Source: CAZQSL01 sp964595945 | GTDB taxonomy: Bacteria; UBP15; UBA6099; JAJRTR01 | Direction: 5' to 3' | Assembly (NCBI GenBank): GCA_964595945.1 | Contig: CAZQSL010000012.1 | Coordinates: 1-46,965 of the forward strand | DNA: 46,965 bases | In this document: piece after piece, positions 9,341 through 21,300 of the stretch | How positions within the stretch are numbered: position 1 is the first letter of the stretch | How the letters are laid out: each line of letters begins with the position of its first letter | Notes under the pieces: model-generated | The model's input: the letters and a program-made list of their open reading frames with translations, nothing else | The model's database searches: none | Told to the model about the DNA's origin: nothing | Position numbers and translations under genes: made by a program

Positions 9341-12300
9341 TACTGCCGTGGCATCCTCGGGCACTCTGAATCCAAAGTCGGCCGAGTCGATTCCGCCTGC
9401 TGTCATGCGGATAAACTGCGATACTTCTGTTGTGGCAACCGATCCGGCAGGGAGGGTGCGGACATCCAGTTTTGCCACTCTTGTGCCCGTAAATGAAGCT
9501 CCCGGCCGTACTGCCGGGATCGAGTACAACCCGTTTGCGCCGGTCGTGACACTCGTGCCGTCGTCAAGCACAACAGTTGCGCCCCTGTAACCTGACTCGT
9601 CTTTATCATAGATGCCGTTTGCGTTTGTGTCCTCGTACACGCGCCCGACGAGCAGTGCCTTGTCAAAGAGCGGATCGGGGACGACTGTGACCGATGCGAC
9701 TGCCGTGTTGGAAACAGTCGAGCCATTGATGGATACGAACGCACGGTTTTCGATGACATCGCCAGGCACTGCGCCGGTATTGACGATGCCGCGGTAGTAA
9801 AACGTGATCTTGTCGCGACCGAACTGGTCGCCGGCTCCATAGAGTGAAGGGATAAGTATCATCATCCTGTCGGCGGCTGTCCTGACGGCGCTGAACGATA
9901 CGCCTTTTCCGGCTGATACTGAGCCTTCCACAAATTTCATTGTCACGGGAAGGGTATCGTCGATGATAACGGGATAATTGGGATCGGAGCGGAATTGCGT
10001 CTGGTTGCGAACTGTGATCCTGTAGGTGATGAAATCACCGATAGTAGCGACTTTCTTGTCGGCTGTTTTTTCGATCACGACCGCTGGCGAAACGGCGAGC
10101 CTCGGCATGAGTGGTATACGCATGCCAACGGGCTGGTGCGACTGGTCGAGTCTGAATATTTCTCCGTTATATACCTGATGCACGCCGCTCCAGGCAGCAT
10201 CACTTCTGGTGACAGGATAATATGATTCGGCAAGTTGAGGCGCACCTTCGAAAGACACGGTGATGTAATAATAGCCCGGCGTTATGTCGCTTCCTGATTC
10301 AGCAGATACGAATTCAAATCCGCCTGGCTGATCACAGTATCCGGTCACCTGAGGATTAGTCTGCGTACGTGATGGAGAATTGGTGCAGAGTCCGAATGGG
10401 CCGTTGACGACGGTACCGTCTTCTCTGTGAAAAGTGACAGTCGCGCCATCGATTTTCGTGCCAGTCAGGATGTTGTAGACATAGCCCGCGGGATCGAGCA
10501 CTATTTCGAGCACCTTGACTCCCGAAGCATCCACTGGCGCGCTGGCTATACTTGCTATTGTGAAGGGACTGCTCTGGTTGTACGGGATACTGTTGAATGG
10601 TTCGGGCAACACTATCCTGTAGGAATTGGAGCCGTACATCCTGCCAATGAACTCTGTGGGGATGGCGCCATTCTCATCCGTTTGATAGCTGAATATGTCA
10701 CCGGAAAATTTCCCCGTGGCATCGAATGAAAGAATGTTGATCTCGACATTTGCAAGGGGGATTTTATCGAGTCCGCCGGAGACGGTCACTGCATGCACAA
10801 GTATCCTCAGTGCGTCATTGGTGATGAGCGTGGTGGCAGAGAGGCTCGTGCCAAGCGTGCCGTCAGAGCGTATCTGATCGACATGTTCGGTCACGGCGAT
10901 ATCACCTTCGACGACACACAGCACTTTGCTGTCACTTCCGTCTGAGGAGAGACATTCGCGCGTTTCGACATGACCGCGAAAGGCTCCTGTGTCGGGGCCG
11001 GTTTCGACGAGTGTGATGTATTCGCTGTCTCCGTTTCTCGGGTTGACGACTGTCGCGTGTACAATGTCCACGAACATTGCATCGAGATAAGACTCTCTGT
11101 CGATAACATCCACGAAAATGGGATGATTGAATACCGTACGCTCACTTACCACAAGAATGGCATCGGCGCCGAGTTCGGTAATGACGAACCGGCTATAAGT
11201 CGAAGTCGTACGTCCAAGAGTATCCACCACCGTAACTGTAAAGGTGTTGCGGCCACGATGAAATGGAACATCCGGGAAGATGTAGTTGCCGTAGTCGTCA
11301 GCAATGACGCTGAGTATCTGTCCTGTCAGAGGATGAGCCATCGATACTTCCGCTCCAGGTACGGTCGTGCCTGAGACTGTCAGGACATCCTTCTTTTCGA
11401 CCGTGTCGTAGGCTGGAGAAAGGATCATCAGGCTGATTTCCGGATAATAGTTGATTGCCTGTTCATAGATAATACTGTTGCCGGCAGGATCGACTGACAA
11501 TATCTCGATGTTGTTGATACCCTCTACGAGAGCCGCGCCGGGGATAGCGAATGTACCGGTGGCGCCAGCCGTCACTTCGATGACCTGCCCGGTATCCTGG
11601 TTGGTCATCGTGACGGTAGAACCCGGGTCAGTTTCTCCGAATATGATCAGGACAGGATCGCTCACGACAGTTTTGTTAGGGGGCATGCTGACGGACAGCC
11701 GTATCGTTGCATCCACTCTGAACGAGATGGTTGCCGTGGCTTTGTTACCGAGCGAATCGACAGAGTAAGTGGCAGCGAAGTAGTCACCATCCGGCAAGGC
11801 GACTCCGGCAAAGGAATACGCTCCCGTGTGATCGGAGCGAGTTGTCAGGATTTCTCCGGTCACCGGATGCTTCATCGTGACAGTAGAATACGCATCGGTG
11901 CCGCCCGTTATATCGGCGTACTGACTGGTCACAACCGGAGGAGTTGAAATGTGGTTTGTATTGAGCGTATCGACATAAAATGCAACTGTGGCAGTTGCAG
12001 TGTTGCCGGCTTCGTCAGTCGATGTTACTGAAAACGCCACCTGACCTTCGGGAAAAGAGAAAACACCGAGGGAAAATTTGCCATCCTGACCGGCAGTTAC
12101 AGTCACTGGAAGCCCCGTCGACGGGTGCATGGCCGTCGCCTGCGATCCCGGATCGGTAACACCTTCCACCAATATTTGATGAGTGTTGTAGCCCCGTCCG
12201 TTTTCAGGCGTACGGAGCATGAGAGAAATATCCGGATCAGCAAATATCACGACACCAGCAGTCGCCGTATTGCCGAATGAATCAGTTGATGTAAATACTA

Positions 12301-15300
12301 TTTCGTTTCTGCCTGCGACAAGGGGGTAATCCTGCATGAGAAAAAGCCCGCCGGAATCAGCCTGTGATGTCATAGCGAGTGAGCCCTGAATCCGTTCGCC
12401 GGTTATCTGGGCATCCTTGTCGGTCATGCCTATGATATCTGTATAATAAACATTGATCCATGATTCGTTGATCGGCGTAGTGATGGAAATGGAATTTGTG
12501 GTATCTACTCTGACCGCCGCGATTGCCGCTGCCGTATTGCCTGCGGGATCACGGGAAACCACCGAATAGTTGTTGAGTCCTTCAGGGAATTTCACTCCAT
12601 AGATGATATAAGTGCCGGTCGCAGAAGCATGTGAAGTCATTACTTCGCCGGTGATGGGATTCTTGACTGACACTTGCGAATAAGCGTCGGTGACGCCCGT
12701 GATGTCGAACGTCGAAGTCGCGAATGTGCCAATCGGGCTTACGATCGTGACAGAATTGCCTGGATCATACATCGTTGTGACAGCGGTGCGGACGGTCGAG
12801 CCGCCTTCGGACGTCAGAGTATCGTCGTAAATGAAAGATATTGTGTTGTTGCCAGCCGCCGGCATTATGCCGTCATTGTCAGCGCCAGCGCCAGACGTTG
12901 TCCCCATGCCTTCGATCGTGTGGAGTGTGCCGCTGAAGACACCAGATGACGGCGATGTTTCAGTCAAGATCAAGGTTTCTTCTTCGCCTGTGTTGTTGTT
13001 GAGTGCCTGGATAGCTACTGTCTCCACAAGTGGAGTCTTATCAAGATCACTGTCCGCCAGCATGGCAGTAATCATATCGCCGGGGATAGCTGTATCGGTC
13101 GCGCTGATGATGCCGGACGCCCCTCCCGTGACTGTTACTGTCGCGATATGTGTCTCTGGGCCGCCAGCATCGTTCAACGCGTCATGATATGTCATGGTCA
13201 GACTCGCGCCTGATCTTACGAACATTCGGCCATTTCCGGGCATGTCTGCAATAAGCGAAAAAAGCGTGGGTACCGTTACCGTAAAGACTCCAGTATCGAA
13301 GGACGTTTCAGTGAGTGTGAATGATTCGGTTTCATTCGTTCCGGGATTGCTGATGGCAAGTGCTATGGTCTCGGCTGAAGTGGCGGATTTGTTGAGATCG
13401 AAATCGGTGAGTGTGAATACGACGCCCTGTCCGGGGAGAATTACAGTGGGAGACGCCGTCAGCGCTGAATCACTGCCCCCTGAAACGGTCGCGGTCACCG
13501 TGTGAATATCAGTGCCACCTAACGAGTTGAGCTGGTCGTGATATGCGCCACTGATCATGTCCCCGGATTTCACGGAAACAACCCCGTCTCCGTCAATACC
13601 AGGCATCTCGCCGAATGTCGTCGGGATCACACACTCAAACACGCCGCTATCCATCTCGGTTTCCGTGAGTTTCACGTTTTCAGTTTCCCCGGTTGTAAAA
13701 TTGACAACCGGTATCGAGATTGCATCGATGCCGAATTGTATTGTGTTGAGGTCGGGTTCAGACAAAGACAATGTGAGCGAACGGCCTGGCTTGATGTCAG
13801 ATGGCAGTACCGTCAGAAGTGAATCAGCGCCGCCCGTGATCACTGCCGCCACACTTCGCATAGCCGTGTCACCATCCTGCGTCAGGACATCATTGTATAC
13901 GAAAGACAGGATATCACCGGCTTTGACGGACACTATCGCATCGCCGGAAGCTCCGGGTGAAACCGAAAAGACAGTTGTTATCGCGGCGCTGAATATCCCG
14001 GTCCCGATACCGGTTTCGGTAAAGTCGAGAATCTCTGTTTCGCCCGTGGTTTGATTGATGACAGAGAAATGATAGTGCTCCACCGAAGAGGGATCGGCAT
14101 CGAGATCGGCATCTATAACCATAAACTGCAGAATACCGCCCGGAAGTACGGAACCGGGTGATACCGATACTGACGAGTCAGCGCCGCCGGAAACTGCCGA
14201 CGATGCACTTTGCGACACCGCATTGCCAATTGCCGTAAATGAATCGCTGTAGTCAAGACGCAGTGCAGCACCAGCCGAAACATTGATTATGCCGGTATTG
14301 TCCGCGTCAGGTGTCGTCCCATATCTGGTATGCACTGTAGCAGTGAAAACACCGGTGGTAATGCCTGTTTCAATGAACGTAACATATTCACTTTCTCCAG
14401 ACAATGTCTGTGTGACGGGCGACGTGAAAGAATCCGCCGCGAGCGAATCCGTGTCCATGTCGGCGTCGGTAATCGTGAACGATACATCCTGGCCCGGGAT
14501 AATCGAGTAAGTAGAGCAGGTCAATATGGCATCGTGGCCTCCCGCTACAATGGATTCCGCTGACGACGATGACGTGCCGCCACTGGCCGTTAGCGTATCG
14601 TGATAGGATACTCTTACGATGTCTCCGGCCTTGACATTCATTGTTCCACTGTCTGCCACACCGGAGGCGATGCCGAAATGTGTGGGCAGCACAGCGGTGA
14701 AAATACCGGTACTGACTCCTGTTTCCCCAAGTGTTATCGTTTCGTTTTCACCATTGACCGTATTTGTCACCAGGAAATCGACTGTGTCCGGATATAGTGG
14801 ATTGGCGTCGAGATCGCCGTCTTCAAGTGTGATTGCGAGTCCATCGCCCGGTCTCAGTGATGATGGCGCAATGTCAACATGCGAATCATGTCCGCCTATG
14901 ACGGAAGCCGCCGCGTTTAGCACTGAGGCGCCGCCATTGGCCGTCAGAGTATCTGTATAGGACATGGTGAGTGCCGCTCCTGCCCTGATTGAAAAAATGC
15001 CGTCGCCTGACGCGCCTGCGGACAGTGAAAACACTGTTGGGACATTGACCGTGAAAATGCCTGTGTTCGCCGAAGTTTCGACCATCGCAAGCGTTTCGCT
15101 CTCTCCGGTGGATGAGTTGTAAGCCGTGAGATGAATGGTTTCGGCAATTGAGGAATTGCTGTTGAGATCGGCATCCATGAGGGTGAATGTGACAGCGTCG
15201 CCGGGGACAATGGCAAGCGGAATGGCGGACAGTTGCGAGTCGGAGCCACCATATACCGGTGTCGTCGTGACAAAAGCGGCAGTGCCTCCGTTGGAAGTGA

Positions 15301-18300
15301 GATGATCAGTGTATTGGGCAGTGATCACATTGCCGCTTCTGATATCCATAATGGCACTGTCATTAGCGCCGGCTGCAAGTCCGAACACGGTAGCGATGGC
15401 TCCGGTGAATATCCCCGTGTCGACGTCAGTTTCTGTGAGGGTTACGGATTCAGTTTCGCCGGTAGCTGTATTTACGGCTGTGATTACATGGGTTTCAGCG
15501 ACAGTGCTGTCATTGTTGAAATCTGGTTCCCTGAGAGTGAAGGTAACGGATTGTCCTGGCGTAATGGCAGCCGGACTGCTCAGAAACGAGGCGGTATGCC
15601 CCCCCGTGACTGCCGTGGAGGCTGTGATGATCGATGAGCCGCCATCGGAGGCAAGGATATCGTGATAGGTTACCGTTAGCGTATTACCGGCAAATACGCT
15701 GACCGCTTCATCATTGCCCGATGGCCCAGCCGTGAGTGAAAAAACCGTGGTAACGGTATCGGAAAACACTCCCGTGCTGTTTCCAGTTTCAGTCAAAGTA
15801 ATGAGTTCCGTTTCGCTCGTGCCTGGATTGATAAGCGTAAGGGCAATGGTATCGAGCGCCAACGGATCGGTATCGATGTCTCTGTCAATGAGTTGGAAAG
15901 TGACGGTATCGCCCGGAATGATCGTAGTCGGAAAGGAGGATATCACTCCAGACTGTCCGCCGTTGACGACAGTGGTGGCATAGTGGCTTGTCACCCCGCC
16001 ATCTGCGTTGAGAGTGTCAATATAAGTTGTCTCTATGGAAGCCCCAGCGCGGACGGTCATGACACCATTGTAACTGGTTCCGCTGCCAGCGGCGTAAACG
16101 GTCGACAGAGCACCTGAGAAGATTCCGCTGCCGGGGGCGGTTTCCGTCAGAGTTACGCTTTCCTTTTCGCCCGTTGCGGCATTCGTGACTTCAATCGGCC
16201 AGGAGCCTGCCACTGCCGGGTCTGTATCAAGGTCAGCATCCTCGATAGTCAATGTCACCTGATCTCCGGGATACACCGATGCCGGCCATGACTGAAGTGC
16301 CGCGCTGTTGCCGCCGTGTACATCGATGACAACCGTGCGAGTGGCCGGCCCGCCAAGCGCATCATAAGCGTCAGGGTAAACGAGTGTGATGGTAGTGCCT
16401 GATCGCACGCCAATCACCCCATTGCCGCCGGGATCGTGAACCGAAGTGTATACAGTATCCACAACCGCAGAAAAAATCCCGCTTGAAACAGCCGTTTCGG
16501 TGAAAGTGACGGTCTCGTTTTCTCCACTGCTGCAATGGGCAGACAGAGTGAATGAATCAATCGCGGCAGGCTGAATGTTCATATCGAAATCATCGATTGC
16601 CAGTGATACCGATGTTCCGGGCACAATGTCCGAATGTGAAACCGTAAATGACGCGTCATGCCCGCCGGCAATTACGAATGAAACGTTGTTTGTGGATGCG
16701 CCCCCGTTTGAGGTCAATGCGTCAGAGTATTGTGCCGTTATCGCATCGTTGGCCTTGACACTGAACACCCCATCGCCGGAGACTCCGGCAACCCCGCCAT
16801 ATACGGTCTGCACCTGTTTTACAAACATGCCGGAATGCTGCGATGTCTCGACAAGAGTTATATTTTCGACCTCACCGGTTATCGTATTGGTGGCAGTGAG
16901 CGTTACTGATTGATGCGTCGATGGGTCAGTGTCCAGATCGGCGTCGGCAAGCGAAAATGTCAGCATCCCTCCGGGGAGCGGAGAAGATGACACAAGGACG
17001 AACGTTGCAGTGTTTCCACCGGTTACTGGAATGGATACGATCCTTGTGCCGACCCCACCGTCATGAGTGGGAGTGTCTATATAGGCAATGGTAATCGAGT
17101 CGCCAGCTTTTACTGAAAAAGCTCCGTCATTGGCTGCGCCAGACACGAGACCGAACATGGTGTTGACTGATGCGTAAAACTCTCCGGTGTCAGGACCGTT
17201 TTCTATGAAAAGCATTTGTTCAGATTCGCCGGTGGCGGCATTCACCGCAGTTAGCAACTTGTTGTCTGCAGCGGCAGGATTTGTATTGAGGTCAGGGTCG
17301 GTCAATGTAAATGTTATGGACATGCCCGGCAGAATGGATGTTTTATTGGCTGAGAGCGAGCCATCAGTTCCACCCGTGACTGTTGCGGTCGCGATGTGGA
17401 TATCTGTGCCGCCATCGGCTGTAAGCGTGTCACTGTATGACGAGGTAATGAAGTCACCCCTTCGGATCGTTATGGCCGCGCCGTCTTCCGGTCCTGCCGA
17501 GGTGCCGTAAACTGTATCCATGGTATGTGAAAATACACCTGAGTTGACACCGGTTTCCAAAAGAATGATCTCTTCGGATTCGCCAGTAACGGTATTCATC
17601 ACTGTCAAAACGGTTGAATCAAGAGCGAAGTGGTTGGCATCGAGGTCATTATCGACAAGAGTGAAAACAAGCGGAGAGCCGGGGAGGATTGAGACAGGCG
17701 CGACATCATAAGATGAGTCACATCCACCGATCACGAGTACTTCTGCGACATGCGCACTGATGCCTCCAAGATCATTAAGCGTGTCAGTGTATGTCAATCT
17801 GACCGGCTGTCCTGCCATAACAAATAGTGTAAGGTCATCGTCAGGACCAGCCGATGACGCATAGGCAGTCGTCAGCACTCCCTCGAATATTCCGGTAGAT
17901 ACTCCGGTTTCAGAAAAGGTGATAGATTCAGTTTCGCCGGATACGGTATTGACTGCGATAACCTGTAATATATCGGCAACTGCAGGGTCCGTGTCGAGAT
18001 CGCCATCAGTGAGAGTATAGAAAATAGCCGCTCCGGGAGTTATCGACGATACAGACGATGAAAGTGAGCCGCTTGTACCTCCGGTGATTGCGACTGTAAC
18101 AGGGTGAGCGAGAGCACCGCCATCCGAGTCAAGTGAGTCAAGATATGATGCGGATATCGAATCATTGGCTTCGACCATCATAACGCCATTGCCGGAAGTC
18201 CCCGTCGCCACACCGAAAGCCGTCGGCAAAACACCGGTAAATACACCTGAGGAAGCAGAAGTCTCGATCAGGTTGACATCTTCAGTTTCACCTGTAGACA

Positions 18301-21300
18301 GGTTCGTAAAAACCAACGACCAGGAGTCAATCGCCCCGGCATTCGCATTGAGATCATTGTCAGTGAGTGTGACGGCAATCGGCGTGCCGGGAATGGCAGA
18401 GACAGGAAACACGGAAAACGAGGCATCTGCGCCACCATACACTGCGACAGTCACGGCGTGCGTTGCCGGACCACCGGCGCTGTCCATCGCGTCTGAATAT
18501 TCGAGAGTCGCCGTCTCTCCTGCCCTCACGCTCAACTGACCGTCATTGACGGCGAAAGCGCCCTGAGAGTATACGCTGCCTACCGTGACCGTGAAGATGC
18601 CGCTGGCGATTGCCGTTTCTGTAAGCGTGAGCGTTTCCGAGTCTCCGTTTGAACAGTTCAGGACAAGGCTGTATGTATCAATCACACCTGAATCAATATT
18701 GAGATCACCATCGGACAAAGTGTATGAAATAGTCGTGCCGGGGGTAATAGACAGTGGGGACACGCTCAGCAATGCGTCATGGCCTCCCATGACATTCGTG
18801 GTCACAGTCACGAGCGCTGTGCCGCCATTGGCTGTTAGTGTGTCGGAGTACTGTGAGATTATGTTGTCGGTGTCTTTGAGAAATATTGTCCCATCGTTTG
18901 CAACAGGAATGGCGCTACCATCATCGTAAGCACTGGCAAGCGTCCCTGAAAATATGCCCGTCCCAAGTCCGGTTTCCGTGAGTGTCACGGTTTCGACTTC
19001 GCCTGTATCGTCATTGGAAGCCGTGATGTCGAAGGTCTCTATGCCCCCGGGATCAGTGTCAAGGTCGGGGTCGTTAAGGGTAAACGTCAGCGTTTCCCCC
19101 GGATGGACCGGGACAGGAGTGACTTCGAAGATTGCGCTTGCGCCACCAATGACAGTAGTCGAAACGGGAATGACTGTAGAACCTCCGTCGGCATTCGGAT
19201 TGTCAGCGTACTGGATAGTGATTGTGTTGCCTGACTGGACCGAAAACTTCCCGTCGTTTGGCGCACCTGCCGCGAGACCAAAGACCGTGTTGACTGTTGC
19301 GGTGAAAACGCCCGTAGCAATGCCGGTTTCGGTGAAAATCAGATTTTCCGATTCGCCGCCGCTGGCTGCGGTGAGCATTTTGCTGTCGACTGCGAGGGGA
19401 TTGACATTGAGATCGGAGTCGGTGAGCGTATAGGTGATGGAGTTGCCCGGGATGATGCTTGATCTGTTTGCGGCGAACAGTGCCGCAGAGCCGCCAGTGA
19501 TGGTAGATTCTACACTATGGATAACCGTCCCCCCGTCGAATGACAGCACGTCGGTATATGCCGCCTTTGCCACATCACCCTTCCTGACGCTAAGCGCTCC
19601 GTTGCCTGACCCGCCGGAAGCGACACCATAGATTGTCGGTAGCGTACCTGAGAACACACCGGTATTCTTACCGGTTTCAGAGAGCGTCACGGTTTCTGTT
19701 TCGAGATTGGTTTGATTGAGGACTGTGATGGAAATCGACTCTGACAAATTGGCATCTTGATTGAGATCGGCATCGGTTAGTGAAATGGCAAGGGTAACGC
19801 CGGGCAGAAGTGCTGTGGGATTCATCGAAAATGTTGCATTGCTGCCGCCCACCACTGATATGTTGACGTTGTTCGCCGAAGTGCCGCCCGAAGCGTTGAG
19901 CATGTCGGAATATGAGAAGCGAACGGTTTGCCCTGCCTTGATCTGGATCGTGCCGTTGCTTGTGCCATTGCCGTCAAAATACACTGAGGGCAGAACTCCC
20001 GTGAATATGCCGGTGTCAACACCGGTCTCCACAAGCGTGACTATCTCGATTTCACCGGTTGAAAGATTAGTTGCATTGACAGTGACAGTATCGGCGGCTG
20101 ACGGACTGATATTGAGATCGGAGTCGGAGACGCTGCACGAGACCGGCACACCCGGCGCCACAATAGACGGAATCGCTGTCAGCAGCCCGGTCGATCCGCC
20201 TGTGACCGCCGTCGATACTGTATGTGTCGCCGTACCGCCGTCCTGATTGAGCGAGTCGTAATACAACGATATGATCGTAGAGCCTGCCCTTACGGTCATA
20301 AGAGAATTGTTGCTGATTCCCGCGCCAGTCCCATATACAGTGTTAAGAATCCCGGAGAAAACACCGGTTGAGTTGCCTGTCTCGATGAGAGTAAGATTTT
20401 CGATCTCCCCAGTGACAGAATTACGGACAGCGACTGCCCAGGAGTCGGGCACAAGCGGATTTGCGTTCAGATCATTGTCACTGAGTGAAAAAGTCACGGA
20501 TGCGCCGGGAATGATTGATGCTGGCAACATGGAAAAAGTGGCATCGGCCCCGCCCGTAACGGTGACTGTCACGGTGTGCGGTGTCGTGCCACCGGAACTG
20601 TTCAGCGTGTCGGTATAATTCAGGGATATTACATCGGACTTGCTGACTCCGAACGATGCGTCGCCCCCAACCCCTGGAAGAGCTGAATAAGCGGTATTTA
20701 TAGAGCCGGTGAAAATGCCTGTGGAGGCGCCGGTTTCCGTCAGAGTCAGCGTTTCGGATTCGCCGCTTGACGATACGGCCGTAAGTGTTATGGTGTCTGC
20801 CGATCCGGGGTGAGTATTGAGATCGGCATCTATGAGTGTATACGATATCGCTGTGCCTGGCACAATGCCTGTATGTGAAACCGTGAGGATGGCGTTGCTG
20901 CCGCCGGTAACGGTCGACGATACGTTGAGCACGGAGGTCCCGCCGTTTGCCGTGAGTGCGTCGCTATACTGCGCTGAGAGGGTGTCACCGGCACGCACAT
21001 TGAATATCCCGTCACCTCCGCCCCCTGCGGCCATGCCATAGACTGTCGATACGGCGCCGGTAAATATACCGGTACTGATACCTGTTTCTATCAGCAGGAG
21101 TGGCTCGATTTCGTTGGTAACCGTATTGCGCACGTTTATGGAGAATGTATTTGATACCGCGCCATCAGTATTCAGGTCACCATCGGCAAGTGTGAAAGTC
21201 ACCGTCGCTCCAGGCGTGAACGAAACTGGGGAAACAGTTAAGGAAGCCGTCGTGCCACCTGTGATGGCTGTCTGCGCCGACAAAATGGTGGAACCTCCGT

